A stretch of 25,104 bases of DNA from Liolophura sinensis. Taxonomy: Eukaryota > Mollusca > Polyplacophora > Chitonida > Chitonidae. This document shows, one piece after another, positions 1 to 11,605 of the stretch. Where the stretch lies: positions 1 to 25,104 of the forward strand of contig NW_027018451.1 in assembly GCF_032854445.1 (NCBI RefSeq). The letters are read 5' to 3'. The notes below the pieces were generated by a model. It did not search any database and was not told the origin of the DNA. It was given only the letters and a program-made list of their open reading frames with translations. The stretch's first letter is position 1, and each line of letters opens with the position of its first letter. The position numbers and the translations under genes are program-made.

Positions 1-58
1 ACGAGAAATCGAATGGTGCAAACCGCGTTGCTCTCCAACCAATACTTTTGGCTGTAGT
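1..58 (+). repeat. Satellite monomer 0, 3' end only
   Basis: The last 58 bp of a monomer, starting at ACGAGAAATCGAATGG. It carries CTCTCCAACC, a CpG to CpA change otherwise seen only at 17091. It is identical to 17051-17108. Confidence 0.93.
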
Positions 59-611
59 GACAATTGAATGATCATTTATGTCATAATCACGTGCCCAGCA
101 ACGGCTCTTACTCCATGGAAACCAGGGAAATTTGCAATTTTTCAACAGCTGCCGATGCCTGGCTCAATTCCGCATCTTTTGGCACCTTACTGAAATGGGG
201 TCAGTGTTCAGTTGTACTTTTTACAGCAGACTGTATAAGTACCCTTGTGGTTTTCACGTACAAATGGTGTGGTTTTTCTACACGTAGATAAAAGACATTG
301 AGATTGTCTTGCACTTAGAAGTAAGACAATTGCTAGGTGAGTTAAATGGGCTTGGCCCAAAGATTTGACGTCTTCTGGGCTACCGAAAGGGCACATAACT
401 TATAGTCAAAAGTTGAATATAGTAATGACCAGTCGCGATTGTACAGAGTACAGTGTAGCCGATTTCAATTAACAAAAAGACCAGGCAAAAATGCAAAAGT
501 GGAAAAACTGTTCCAGTGCTACTAGTAGCAGCCTAATCCGACGTATTTTGTGACGAGAAATCGAAATGGTGCAATCCGCGTTGCTCTACGAACAATACTT
601 TTGGCTGTAGC
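59..611 (+). repeat. Satellite monomer 1, class A
   Basis: 553 bp, longer than normal through several single-base gains (AAATGGGGTCAG, AGATAAAAGAC, CCGAAAGGGC, TCGAAATGG). The partner copy at 17109 lacks these. The tail CTACTAGTAGCAGCC is shared with monomer 32 only; monomer 16 has the closest relative, CTACTAGTAGGAGCC. Confidence 0.93.
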
Positions 612-1161
612 GACAAATGAATGATCGTTTATGTCATAATCACGTGCGCAGCATCGGCTCTTACTCCATGGAAACCAGGGAAATTTGCAAATTTTCAACA
701 GCTGCCGATGCCTGGCTCAATTCCGCATCTTTTGGCACCTTACTGAAGTGGGTTAGTGTTCAGTTTTACTTTTTACAGCAGACTGTATCAAGTACCTTGT
801 GTTTTTCACGTACAAATGGTGTGGTTTTTCTACACGTAGATAAAGACATTGAAATTGTCTTGGACTTAAAAGTAAGACAATTGCTGGGTGAGTTTAAATG
901 GGCTTAGCCCAAAGATTTCAGGTCTTCTGGGCTACCGAAGGGCACATAACTTATAGTCAAAAGTTGAATATAGTAATGACCAGTCGCGATTGTACAGAGT
1001 ACAGTTTAGCCGATTTCAATTAACAAAAAGACCAGGCAAAAATGCAAAAGTGGAAAAACTGTTCCAGTGCTACTGGAAAGAGGCTAATCCGACGTATTTT
1101 GTGACGAGAAATCGAATGGTGCAAACCGCGTTGCTCTCCGACCAATACTTTTGGCTGTAGT
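612..1161 (+). repeat. Satellite monomer 2, class D
   Basis: Marked by ATGATCGTTTATG, GCGCAGCATCGG, CAGTTTTACT and CTTGGACTTAAAAG. The front and middle match monomer 33; the last third does not (TTTAAATGGGCTTAG with TTTCAGGTC here). The tail has CTACTGGAAAGAGG, as before monomer 41. Confidence 0.93.
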
Positions 1162-1711
1162 GACAATTTAATGATCATTTATGTCATAATCACGTGCCCA
1201 GCAACGGCTCTTACTCCATGGAAACCAGGGAAATTTGCAATTTTTCAACAGCTGCCGATGCCTGGCTCAATTCCGCATCTTTTGGCACCTTACTGAAGTG
1301 GGTCAGTGTTCAGTTGTACTTTTTACAGCAGACTGTATCAAGTACCTTGTGTTTTTCACGTACAAATGGTGTGGTTTTTCTACACGTAGATAAAGACATT
1401 AAGATTTTCTTGCACTTAGAAGTAGGCAATTGCTGGGGTGAGTTAACTGGGCTTAGCCCAAAGATTTGACGTCTTCTGGGGCTACCGAAGGGCACATAAC
1501 TTATAGTCAAAAGTTGAATATAGTAATGACCAGTCGCGATTGTACAGAGTACAGTTTAGCCGATTTCAATTAACAAAAAGACGAAGCAAAAATGCAAAAG
1601 TGGAAAAACTGTTCCAGTGCTACTAGTAAGAGGCTAATCCGACGTATTTTGTGACGAGAAATCGAATGGTGCAAACCGCGTTGCTCTCCGACCAATACTT
1701 TTGGCTGTAGC
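1162..1711 (+). repeat. Satellite monomer 3, class T variant
   Basis: Starts GACAATTTAATG. ATTAAGATTTTCTTGC and GAGTTAACTGGG are shared with monomer 41. The tail has GACGAAGC, the form that usually precedes a B monomer. Paired small indels (AAGTAGGCAATTGCTGGGG, TCTGGGGCTACC) are absent from monomer 41. Confidence 0.93.
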
Positions 1712-2267
1712 GACAGATCAATGATCATTGATGTCATAATCACGTGCCCAGCAACGGCTCTTACTCCATGGAAACCAGGGATATTTGCAATTTTTTGACA
1801 GCTGCCGATGCCTGGCCAATTCCACATTCCACATCTTTTGGCACCTTATAAATGTGGGTCAGTGTTTAGTTGTACTTTTTCACAGCAGACTGTATCAAGT
1901 ACCTTGTGTTTTTTATGTACAAATGGTCTGGTTTTTCTACACGTAGATAAAGACATTGAGATTGTCTTTGACTTAGAAGTAAGGCAATTGCTGGGTGAGT
2001 TGAATGGCTTAGCCGATAGATTTTGACGTCTTCTGGGCTACCGAAGGGCACATAACTTATAGTCAAAAGTTGAATATAGTAATGACCAGGTGCGATTGTA
2101 CAGAGTACAGTGTAGCCGATTTCAATTAACAAAAAGACCAGGTAAAAATGCAAAAGTGGAAAAACTGTTCCAGTGCTGCTGGTAAGAGGCTAATCCGACG
2201 TATTTTGTGACGAGAAATCGAATGGTGCAAACCGCGTTGCTCTCCGACCAATACTTTTGGCTGTAGT
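1712..2267 (+). repeat. Satellite monomer 4, class B1, with 7-bp internal duplication
   Basis: 556 bp. The perfect palindrome ATCAATGATCATTGAT lies at 1717-1732. TATAAAT lies at 1847-1853. Other B marks are GATATTTGC, CCACATC, GTGTTTAGTTG, TTTTATGTAC and GGTCTGG; B1 marks are GTCTTTGAC and CAGGTGCG. The extra length comes from ATTCCAC doubled at 1819-1832. Confidence 0.93.
1819..1832 (+). repeat. 7-bp tandem duplication (ATTCCAC x2)
   Basis: ATTCCACATTCCACATC replaces the usual ATTCCACATC of class B. It accounts for the extra length of monomer 4 and is not in its partner monomer 34. Confidence 0.85.
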
Positions 2268-2817
2268 GACAATTGAATGATCATTATGTCATAATCACGT
2301 GCCCAGCAACGGCTCTTACTCCATAAAAAACCAGGGAAATTTGCAATTTTTCAACAGCTGCCGATGCCTGGCTCAATTCCGCATCTTTTGGCACCTTACT
2401 GAAGTGGGTCAGTGTTCAGTTGTACTTTTTACAGCAGACTGTATCAAGTACCTTGTGGTTTTCACGTACAAATGGTGTGGTTTTTTCTACACGTAGATAA
2501 AGACATTGAGATTGTCTTGCACTTAGAAGTAAGGCAATTGCTGGGTGAGTAAAGTGGTCTTGGCCCAAAGATTTCAGGTCTTCTGGCCTACCGAAGGGCA
2601 CATAACTTATAGTCAAAAGTTGAATATAGTAATGACAAGTCGCGATTGTACAGAGTACAGTGTAGCCGATTTCAATTAACAAAAAGACCAGGCAAAAATG
2701 CAAAAGTGGAAAAACTGTTCCAGTGCTACTGGTAAGAGGCTAATCCGACGTATTTTGTGACGAGAAATCGAATGGTGCAAACCGCGTTGCTCTCCGACCA
2801 ATACTTTTGGCTGTAGT
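2268..2817 (+). repeat. Satellite monomer 5, class P
   Basis: Has ATCATTATG (one T fewer), CCATAAAAAACC in place of CCATGGAAACC, GGTTTTTTCTAC, GAGTAAAGTGGTCTTGG and TTCTGGCCTACC. These marks are shared with monomers 35 and 40 and nearly all with 43. Confidence 0.93.
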
Positions 2818-3366
2818 GACAATTTAGTGATCATTTATGTCATAATCACGTGCCCAGCAACGGCTCTTACTCCATGGAAACCAGGGAAATTTGCAATTTT
2901 TCAACAGCTGCCGATGCCTGGCTCAATTCCGCATCTTTTGGCACCTTTCTGAAGTGGGTCAGTGTTCAGTTGTACTTTTACAGCAGACTGTATCAAGTAC
3001 CTTGTGTTTTTCACGTACAAATGGTGTGGTTTTTCTACACGTAGATAAAGACATTGAGATTGTCTTGCACTTAGAAGTAAGGCAATTGCTGGGTGGAGTT
3101 AAATGGGCTTAGCCCAAAGATTTGACGTCTTCTGGGCTACCGAAGGGCACATAACTTATAGTCAAAAGTTGAATATAGTAATGACCAGTCGCGATTGTAC
3201 AGAGTACAGTTTAGCCGATTTCAATTAACAAAAAGACGAAGCAAAAATGCAAAAGTGGAAAAACCGTTCCAGTGCTACTAGTAAGAGGCTAATCCGACGT
3301 ATTTTGTGACGAGAAATCGAATGGTGCAATCCGCGTTGCTCTCCGACCAATACTTTTGGCTGTAGC
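2818..3366 (+). repeat. Satellite monomer 6, class T
   Basis: Starts GACAATTTAGTG and has CACCTTTCTGAAG; the tail has GACGAAGC and AAACCGTTCC. Matches monomers 36 and 44, apart from one T lost in the run at about 2976 and one G gained in GGGTGGAGTT. Confidence 0.93.
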
Positions 3367-3914
3367 GACAGATCAATGATCATTGATGTCATAATCACGT
3401 GCCCAGCAACGGCTCTTACTCCATGGAAACCAGGGATATTTGCAATTTTTGACAGCTGCCGATGCCTGGCCCAATTCCACATCTTTTGGCACCTTATAAA
3501 TGTGGGTCAGTGTTTAGTTGTACTTTTCAAAGCAGACTGTATCAAGTACCTTGTGTTTTTTATGTACAAATGGTCTGGTTTTTCTACACGTAGATAAAGA
3601 CATTGAGATTGTCTTGGACTTAGAAGTAAGGCAATTGCTGGGTGAGTTGAATGGGCTTAGCCGATAGATTTCACGTCTTCTGGGCTACCGAAGGGCACAT
3701 AACTTATAGTCAAAAGTTGAATATAGTAATGACCAGTTGCGATTGTACAGAGTACAGTGTAGCCGATTTCAATTAACAAAAAGACCAGGTAAAAATGCAA
3801 AAGTGGAAAAACTGTTCCAGTGCTGCTGGTAAGAGGCTAATCCGACGTATTTTGTGACGAGAAATCAAATGGTGCAAACCGCGTTGCTCTCCGACCAATA
3901 CTTTTGGCTGTAGT
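3367..3914 (+). repeat. Satellite monomer 7, class B2
   Basis: The 16-bp palindrome is at 3372-3387. B2 marks are CTTTTCAAAGCAG, GATAGATTTCACGTC and CAGTTGCG; the end has AAATCAAATGG (CpG to CpA). Matches monomers 37 and 45. Confidence 0.93.
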
Positions 3915-4464
3915 GACAATTGAATGATCATTTATGTCATAATCACGTGCCCAGCAACGGCTCTTACTCCATAAAAAACCAGGGAAATTTGCAATTTTTC
4001 AACAGCTGCCGATGCCTGGCTCAATTCCGCATCTTTGGCACCTTACTGAAGTGGGTCAGTGTTCAGTTGTACTTTTTACAGCAGACTGTATCAAGTACCT
4101 TGTGGTTTTCACGTACAAATGGTGTGGTTTTTCTACACGTAGATAAAGACATTGCGATTGTCTTGCACTTAGAAGTAAGGCAATTGCTGGGTGAGTTAAA
4201 TGGTCTTGGCCCAAAGATTTGACGTCTTCTGGGCTACCGAAGGGCACATAACTTATAGTCAAAAGTTGAATATAGTAATGACCAGTCGCGATTGTACAGA
4301 GTGCAGTGTAGCCGGTTTCAATTAACAAAAAGACCAGGCAAAAATGCAAAAGTGGAAAAAACTGTTCCAGTGCTGCTGGTAAGAGGCCAATCCGACGTAT
4401 TTTGTGACGACAAATCGAATGGTGCAATCCGCGTTGCTCTCCGACCAATACTTTTGGCTGTAGT
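3915..4464 (+). repeat. Satellite monomer 8, class Q
   Basis: CCATAAAAAACC is present and ATTGCGATTG is private to monomers 8, 38 and 46. The tail has GAGTGCAGTGTAGCCGG and GTGACGACAAATCG, unlike the tail of monomer 38. One T is missing in GCATCTTTGG. Confidence 0.93.
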
Positions 4465-5013
4465 GACAATTGAATGATCATTTATGTCATAATCACGTGC
4501 CCAGCAACGGCTCTTACTCCATGGAAACCAGGGAAATTTGCAATTTTTCAACAGCTGCCGATGCCTGGCTCAATTCCGCATCTTTTGGCACCTTATTCAT
4601 GTGGGTCTGTGGTCAGTTGTACTTTTTACAGCAGACTGTATCAAGTACCTTGTGTTTTTCACGTACAAATGGTGTGGTTTTTCTACACGTAGATAAAGAC
4701 ATTGAGATTGTCTTGCACTTAGAAGTAAGGCAATTGCTGGGTGAGTTAAATGGGCTTGGCCCAAAGATTTCAGGTCTTCTGGCCTACCGAAGGGCACATA
4801 ACTTATAGTCAAAAGTTGAATATAATAATGACCAGTCGCGATTGTACAGAGTACAGTGTAGCCGATTTCAATTAACAAAAAGACCAGGCAAAAATGCAAA
4901 AGTGGACAAACTGTTCCAGTGCTACTGGTAAGAGGCTAATCCGACGTATTTTGTGACGAGAAATCGAATGGTGCAAACCGCGTTGCTCTCCGACCAATAC
5001 TTTTGGCTGTAGT
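4465..5013 (+). repeat. Satellite monomer 9, class R
   Basis: The first R monomer: TTATTCATGTGGGTCTGTGG at 4593-4612. Also TTTCAGGTCTTCTGGCC, ATATAATAATGACC and GTGGACAAACTG. Confidence 0.93.
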
Positions 5014-5563
5014 GACAATTTAATGATCATTTATGTCATAATCACGTGCCCAGCAACGGCTCTTACTCCATGGAAACCAGGGAAATTTGCAATTTTTCAA
5101 CAGCTGCCGATGCCTGGCTCAATTCCGCATCTTTTGGCACCTTTCTGAAGTGGGTCAGTGTTCAGTTGTACTTTTTACAGCAGACTGTATCAAGTACCTT
5201 GTGTTTTTCACGTACAAATGGTGTGGTTTTTCTACACGTAGATAAAGACATTAAGATTGTCTTGCACTTAGAAGTAAGGCAATTGCTGGGTGAGTTAAAT
5301 GGGCTTAGCCCAAAGATTTGACGTCTTCTGGGCTGCCGAAGGGCACATAACTTATAGTCAAAAGTTGAATATAGTAATGACCAGTCGCGATTGTACAGAG
5401 TACAGTTTAGCCGATTTCAATTAACAAAAAGACGAAGCAAAAATGCAAAAGTGGAAAAAACTGTTCCAGTGCTACTAGTAAGAGGCTAATCCGACGTATT
5501 TTGTGACGAGAAATCGAATGGTGCAAACCGCGTTGCTCTCCGACCAATACTTTTGGCTGTAGC
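5014..5563 (+). repeat. Satellite monomer 10, class T
   Basis: GACAATTTAATG, CACCTTTCTGAAG, ATTAAGATTGTC and GGGCTGCCGAAG; the tail has GACGAAGC. It mixes marks of monomers 3 and 6. Confidence 0.93.
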
Positions 5564-6112
5564 GACAGATCAATGATCATTGATGTCATAATCACGTGCC
5601 CAGCAACGGCTCTTACTCCATGGAAACCAGGGATATTTGCAATTTTTTGACAGCTGCCGATGCCTGGCCCAATTCCACATCTTTTGGCACCTTATAAATG
5701 TGGGTCAGTGTTTAGTTGTACTTTTCACAGCAGACTGTATCAAGTACCTTGTGTTTTTTATGTACAAATGGTGTGGTTTTTCTACACGTAGATAAAGACA
5801 TTGAGATTGTCTTGGACTTAGAAGTAAGGCAATTGCTGGGTGAGTTGAATGGGCTTGGCCGATAGATTTGACGTCTTCTGGGCTACCGAAGGGCACATAA
5901 CTTATTGTCAAAAGTTGAATATAGTAATGACCAGTTGCGATTGTACAGAGTACAGTGTAGCCGATTTCAATTAACAAAAAGACCAGGTAAAAATGCAAAA
6001 GTGGAAAAACTGTTCCAGTGCTGCTGGTAAGAGGCTAATCCGACGTATTTTGTGACGAGAAATCGAATGGTGCAAACCGCGTTGCTCTCCGACCAATACT
6101 TTTGGCTGTAGT
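5564..6112 (+). repeat. Satellite monomer 11, class B3
   Basis: The 16-bp palindrome is at 5569-5584. B marks are present but it keeps GGTGTGG rather than GGTCTGG. CAGTTGCG and CTTATTGTC are present; CTTATTGTC is shared only with the next monomer. Confidence 0.93.
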
Positions 6113-6662
6113 GACAATTGAATGATCATTTATGTCATAATCACGTGCCCAGCAACGGCTCTTACTCCATAAAAAACCAGGGAAATTTGCAATTTTTCAA
6201 CAGCTGCCGATGCCTGGCTCAATTCCACATCTTTTGGCACCTTACTGAAGTGGGTCAGTGTTCAGTTGTACTTTTTACAGCAGACTGTATCAAGTACCTT
6301 GTGGTTTTCACGTACAAATGGTGTGGTTTTTCTACACGTAGATAAAGACATTGAGATTGTCTTGCACTTAGAAGTAAGGCAATTGCTGGGTGAGTTAAAT
6401 GGTCCTGGCCCAAAGATTTGACGTCTTCTGGGCTACCGAAGGGCACATAACTTATTGTCAAAAGTTGAATATAGTAATGACCAGTCGCGATTGTACAGAG
6501 TGCAGTGTAGCCGATTTCAATTAACAAAAAGACCAGGCAAAAATGCAAAAGTGGAAAAACTGTTCCAGTGCTGCTGGTAAGAGGCTAATCCGACGTATTT
6601 TGTGACGACAAATCGAATGGTGCATTCCGCGTTGCTCTCCGACCAATACTTTTGGCTGTAGT
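6113..6662 (+). repeat. Satellite monomer 12, class Q
   Basis: CCATAAAAAACC, a B-like CCACATC, GGTCCTGGCCC, CTTATTGTC and GAGTGCAG. The tail has GACGACAAATCG and TGCATTCCGCG. Confidence 0.93.
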
Positions 6663-7211
6663 GACAATTGAATGATCATTTATGTCATAATCACGTGCCC
6701 AGCAACGGCTCTTACTCCATGGAAACCAGGGAAAATTGCAATTTTTCAACAGCTGCCGATGCCTGGCTCAATTCCGCATCTTTTGGCACCTTATTCATGT
6801 GGGTCTGTGGTCAGTTGTACTTTTTACAGCAGACTGTATCAAGTACCTTGTGTTTTTCACGTACAAATGGTGTGGTTTTTCTACACGTAGATAAAGACAT
6901 TGAGATTGTCTTGCACTTAGAAGTAAGGCAATTGCTGGGTGAGTTAAATGGGCTTGGCCCAAAGATTTGACGTCTTCTGGGCTACCGAAGGGCACATAAC
7001 TTATAGTCAAAAGTTGAATATAGTAATGACCAGTCGCGATTGTACAGAGTACAGTTTAGCCGATTTCAATTAACAAAAAGACCAGGCAAAAATGCAAAAG
7101 TGGAAAAACTGTTCCAGTGCTACTAGTAAGAGGCTAATCCGACTTATTTTGTGGCGAGAAATCGAATGGTGCAAACCGCGTTGCTCTCCGACCAATACTT
7201 TTGGCTGTAGC
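6663..7211 (+). repeat. Satellite monomer 13, class R
   Basis: The R mark is at 6791-6810. Private GGGAAAATTGC. The tail has GACTTATTTTGTGGCG, shared with the tails of monomers 17 and 24, which are also R. Confidence 0.93.
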
Positions 7212-7760
7212 GACAGATCAATGATCATTTATGTCATAATCACGTGCCCAGCAACGGCTCTTACTCCATGGAAACCAGGGAAATTTGCAATTTTTCAACA
7301 GCTGCCAATGCCTGGCTCAATTCCGCATCTTTTGGCACCTTACTGAAGTGGGTCAGTGTTCAGTTGTACTTTTTACAGCAGACTGTATCAAGTACCTTGT
7401 GGTTTTCACGTACAAATGGTGTGGTTTTTCTACACGTAGATAAAGACATGGAGATTGTCTTGTACTTAGAAGTAAGGCAATTGCTGGGTGAGTTAAATGG
7501 GCTTGGCCCAAAGATTTGACGTCTTCTGGGCTACCGAAGGGCACATAACTTATAGTCAAAAGTTGAATATAGTAATGACCAGTCGCGATTGTACAGAGTG
7601 CAGTGTAGCCGGTTTCAATTAACAAAAAGACCAGGCAAAAATGCAAAAGTGGAAAAACTGTTCCAGTGCTGCTGGTAAGAGGCTAATCCGACGTATTTTG
7701 TGACGACAAATCGAATGGTGCAAACCGCGTTGCTCTCCGACCAATACTTTTCCCTGTAGT
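7212..7760 (+). repeat. Satellite monomer 14, A/B hybrid at its start
   Basis: Starts like B (GACAGATCAATGATCAT) but continues TTATG as in A, so the palindrome is incomplete. CTGCCAATGCC (CpG to CpA), GACATGGAGATTG and GCCGG are present. The tail has TTTTCCCTGTAG. Confidence 0.93.
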
Positions 7761-8309
7761 GACAATTGAATGATCATTTATGTCATAATCACGTGCCCAG
7801 CAACGGCTCTTACTCCATGGAAACCAGGGAAATTTGCAATTTTTCAACAGCTGCCGATGCCTGGCTCAATTCCGCATCTTTTGGCACCTTACTGAAGTGG
7901 GTCAGTGTTCAGTTGTACTTTTTACAGCAGACTGTATCAAGTACCTTGTGGTTTTCACGTACAAATGGTGTGGTTTTTCTACACGTAGATAAAGACATTG
8001 AGATTGTCTTGCACTTAGAAGTAAGGCAATTGCTGGGTGAGTTAAATGGGCTTAGCCCAAAGATTTCAGGTCTTCTGGGCTACCGAAGGGCACATAACTT
8101 ATAGTCAAAAGTTGAATATAGTAATGACCAGTCGCGATTGTACAGAGTACAGTGTAGCCGATTTCAATTAACAAAAAGACCAGGTAAAAATGCAAAAGTG
8201 GAAAAACTGTTCCAGTGCTGCTGGTAAGAGGCTAATCCGACGTATTTTGTGACGAGAAATCGAATGGTGCAATCCGCGTTGCTCTCCGACCAATACTTTT
8301 GGCTGTAGT
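7761..8309 (+). repeat. Satellite monomer 15, class A
   Basis: Plain form with TTTCAGGTCTTCTGGGC; the tail has GACCAGGTAAAAATG. Confidence 0.93.
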
Positions 8310-8859
8310 GACAATTGAATGATCATTTATGTCATAATCACGTGCCCAGCAACGGCTCTTACTCCATGGAAACCAGGGAAATTTGCAATTTTTCAACAGC
8401 TGCCGATGCCTGGCTCAATTCCGCTTCTTTTGGCACCTTACTGAAGTGGGTCAGTGTTCAGTTGTACCTTTTACAGCAGACTGTATCAAGTACCTTGTGG
8501 TTTTCACGTACAAATGATGTGGCTTTTCTACACGTAGATAAAGACATTGAGATTGTCTTGCACTTAGAAGTAAGACAATTGCTGGGTGAGTTAAATGGGC
8601 TTGGCCCAAAGATTTGACGTCTTCTGAGCTACCGAAGGGCACATAACTTATAGTCAAAAGTTGAATATAGTAATGACCAGTCGCGATTGTACAGAGTACA
8701 GTGTAGCCGATTCCAATTAACAAAAAAGACCAGGCAAAAATGCAAAAGTTAAAAAACTGTTCCAGTGCTACTAGTAGGAGCCTAATCCGACGTATTTTGT
8801 GACGAGAAATCGAATGGTGCAATCCGCGTTGCTCTCCGACCAATACTTTTGGCTGTAGC
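8310..8859 (+). repeat. Satellite monomer 16, class A
   Basis: Private changes are TTCCGCTTC, GTACCTTTTACAG, AATGATGTGGC and CTGAGCTACC; the tail has CTACTAGTAGGAGCC, the closest relative of the monomer 1 and 32 tails. Confidence 0.93.
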
Positions 8860-9407
8860 GAGAATTGAATGATCATTTATGTCATAATCACGTGCCCAGC
8901 AACGGCTCTTACTCCATGGAAACCAGGGAAATTTGCAATTTTTCAACAGCTGCGATGCCTGGCTCAATTCCGCATCTTTTGGCACCTTATTCATGTGGGT
9001 CTGTGGTCAGTTGTACTTTTTACAGCAGACTGTAATCAAGTACCTTGTGTTTTTCACGTACAAATGGTGTGGTTTTTCTACACGTAGATAAAGACATTGA
9101 GATTGTCTTGCACTTAGAAGTAAGGCAATTGCTGGGTGAGTTAAATGGGCTTGGCCGAAAGATTTGACGTCTTCTGGGCTACCGAAGGGCACATAACTTA
9201 TAGTCAAAAGTTGAATATAGTAATGACCAGTCGCGATTGTACAGAGTACAGTTTAGCCGATTTCAATTAACAAAAAGACCAGGTAAAAATGCAAAGTGGA
9301 AAAACTGTTCCAGTGCTACTAGTAAGAGGCTAATCCCGACTTATTTTGTGGCGAGAAATCGATGGTGCAAACCGCGTTGCTCTCCGACCAATACTTTTGG
9401 CTGTAGT
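8860..9407 (+). repeat. Satellite monomer 17, class R
   Basis: Starts GAGAATTG in place of GACAATTG. The R mark is at 8987-9006. Single-base indels in CTGCGATGCC and CTGTAATCAAG. The tail has CCCGACTTATTTTGTGGCG. Confidence 0.93.
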
Positions 9408-9956
9408 GACAATTGAATGATCATTTATGTCATAATCACGTGCCCAGCAACGGCTCTTACTCCATGGAAACCAGGGAAATTTGCAATTTTCAACAGCTGC
9501 CGATGCCTGGCTCAATTCCGCATCTTTTGGCACCTTACTGAAGTGGGTCAGTGTTCAGTTGTACTTTTTACAGCAGACTGTATCAAGTACCTTGTGGTTT
9601 TCACGTACAAATGGTGTGGTTTTTCTACACGTAGATAAAGACATGGAGATTGTCTTGCACTTAGAAGTAAGGCAATTGCTGGGTGAGTTAAATGGGCTTG
9701 GCCCAAAGATTTGACGTCTTCTGGGCTACCGAAGGGCACATAACTTATAGTCAAAAGTTGAATATAGTAATGACCAGTCGCGATTGTACAGAGTGCAGTG
9801 TAGCCGATTTCAATTAACAAAAAGACCAGGCAAAAATGCAAAGGTTAAAAAACTGTTCCAGTGCTGCTGGTAAGAGGCTAATCCGACGTATTTTGTGACG
9901 ACAAATCGAATGGTGCAATCCGCGTTTGCTCTCCGACCAATACTTTTGGCTGTAGT
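9408..9956 (+). repeat. Satellite monomer 18, class A variant (ATGGAG)
   Basis: GACATGGAGATTG and GAGTGCAG as in monomer 14. The tail has AAGGTTAAAAAACTG, GACGACAAATCG and CGCGTTTGCTC. Confidence 0.93.
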
Positions 9957-10504
9957 GACAATTGAATGATCATTTATGTCATAATCACGTGCCCAGGCAA
10001 CGGCTCTTACTCCATGGAAACCAGGGAAATTTGCAATTTTTCAACAGCTGCCGATGCCTGGCTCAATTCCGCATCTTTTGGCACCTTACTGAGTGGGTCA
10101 GTGTTCAGTTGTACTTTTACAGCAGACTGTATCAAGTACCTTGTGTTTTTTATGTACAAATGGTGTGGTTTTTCTACACGTAGATAAAGACATTGAGATT
10201 GTCTTGGACTTAGAAGTAAGACAATTGCTGGGTGAGTTAAATGGACTTAGCCCAAAGATTTGACGTCTTCTGGGCTACCGAAGGGCACATAACTTATAGT
10301 CAAAAGTTGAATATAGTAATGACCAGTCGCGATTGTACAGAGTACAGTGTAGCCGATTTCAATTAACAAAAGATCAGGTAAAAAATGCAAAAGTGGAAAA
10401 ACTGTTCCAGTGCTGCTGGTAAGAGGCTAATCCGACGTATTTTGTGACGAGAAATCGAATGGTGCAAACCGCGTTGCTCTCCGACCAATACTTTTGGCTG
10501 TAGT
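9957..10504 (+). repeat. Satellite monomer 19, class A with B-type middle
   Basis: CCCAGGCAACGG, CTGAGTGGGTC and ACTTTTACAG are private indels. TTTTTATGTAC and CTTGGAC are B-type, and ATGGACTTAGCCC is shared with monomer 31. It appears mosaic. Confidence 0.93.
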
Positions 10505-11054
10505 GACAATTGAATGATCATTTATGTCATAATCACGTGCCCAGCAACGGCTCTTACTCCATAAAAAACCAGGGAAATTTGCAATTTTTCAACAGCTGCC
10601 GATGCCTGGCTCAATTCCGCATCTTTTGGCACCTTACTGAAGTTGGTCAGTGTTCAGTTGTACTTTTTACAGCAGACTGTATCAAGTACCTTGTGGTTTT
10701 CACGTACAAATGGTGTGGTTTTTCTACACGTAGATAAAGACATTGAGATTGTCTTGCACTTAGAAGTAAGGCAATTGCTGGGTGAGTTAAATGGGCTTGG
10801 CCCAAAGATTTGACGTCTTCTGGGCTACCGAAGGGCACATAACTTATAGTCAAAAGTTGAATATAGTAATGACCAGTCGCGATTGTACAGAGTGCAGTGT
10901 AGCCGATTTCAATTAACAAAAAGACCAGGTAAAAATGCAAAAGTGGAAAAACTGTTCCAGTGCTGCTGGTAAGAGACTAATCCGACGTATTTTGTGACAA
11001 GAAATCGAATGGTGCAAACCGCGTTGCTCTCCGACCAATACTTTTGGCTGTAGT
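10505..11054 (+). repeat. Satellite monomer 20, class Q
   Basis: CCATAAAAAACC and GAAGTTGGTCAG; the tail has AAGAGACTAATCC and GTGACAAGAAATC (CpG to CpA). Confidence 0.93.
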
Positions 11055-11605
11055 GACAATTTGAATGTTCATTTATGTCATAATCACGTGCCCAGCAACG
11101 GCTCTTACTCCATGGAAACCAGGGAAATTTGCAATTTTTCAACAGCTGCCGATGCCTGCTCAATCCGCATCTTTTGGCACCTTATTCATGTGGGTCCTGT
11201 GGTCAGTTGTACTTTTTACAGCAGACTGTATCAAGTACCTTGTGTTTTTCACGTACAAATGGTGTGGTTTTTCTACACGCAGATAAAGACATTGAGATTG
11301 TCTTGCACATAGAAGTAAGGCAATTGCTGGGTGAGTTAAATGGGCTTAGCCCAAAGATTTCAGGTGTTCTGGCCTACCGAAGGGCACATAACTTATAGTC
11401 AAAAGTTGAATATAGTAATGACCAGTCGCGATTGTACAGAGTACAGTGTAGCCGATTTCAATTAACAAAAAGACCAGGCAAAAATGCAAAAGTGGACAAA
11501 ACTGTTCCAGTGCTACTGGTAAGAGTCTAATCCGACGTAGTTTTGTGACGAGAAATCGAATGGTGCAATCCGCGTTGCTCTCCGACCAATACTTTTGGCT
11601 GTAGC
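11055..11605 (+). repeat. Satellite monomer 21, class R
   Basis: ATGTTCATTTATG breaks the core palindrome. The R mark is at 11182-11202 with one extra C. CACGCAGATAAAG, GCACATAGAAG and CAGGTGTTCTGGCC recur in monomer 25. The tail has AAGAGTCTAATCC. Confidence 0.93.

Larger units (their letters stand above)
1..4300 (+). repeat. Left copy of a large duplicated block of the array
   Basis: This stretch repeats at 17051-20790. The first 58 bases are identical to 17051-17108, including CTCTCCAACC where all other monomers have CTCTCCGACC or CTCTCTGACC (monomers 26 and 28) or another change. Class order here is A, D, T, B, P, T, B, Q; in the right copy it is A, D/T fusion, B, P, T, B, Q. The offset is about 17,050 bp for monomers 1-2 and about 16,490 bp for monomers 4-8, so one monomer is missing from the right copy or gained in the left. 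Similarity ends in the tail of monomer 8, after about 4300. Confidence 0.85.
2818..7211 (+). repeat. Tetrameric higher-order repeat T-B-Q-R, two units
   Basis: Monomers 6-9 (T, B, Q, R) and 10-13 (T, B, Q, R) follow the same class order with offsets of 2196-2198 bp, four monomers. Diagnostic marks line up: CCTTTCTGAAG in both T monomers, the 16-bp palindrome in both B monomers, CCATAAAAAACC in both Q monomers, and TTATTCATGTGGGTCTGTGG in both R monomers. The class R monomer is what distinguishes this tetramer from the trimer seen further right. Confidence 0.8.

Noticed and set aside
548-575. Hammerhead-ribozyme-like string GTGACGAG...CGAAA, as known from some satellite DNAs
   Set aside because: The core would need C, not G, before TGANGA, and CGAAA arises only in monomer 2's upstream tail, where an extra A looks like an error. 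The other monomers have CGAATGG. No helices consistent with the fold.
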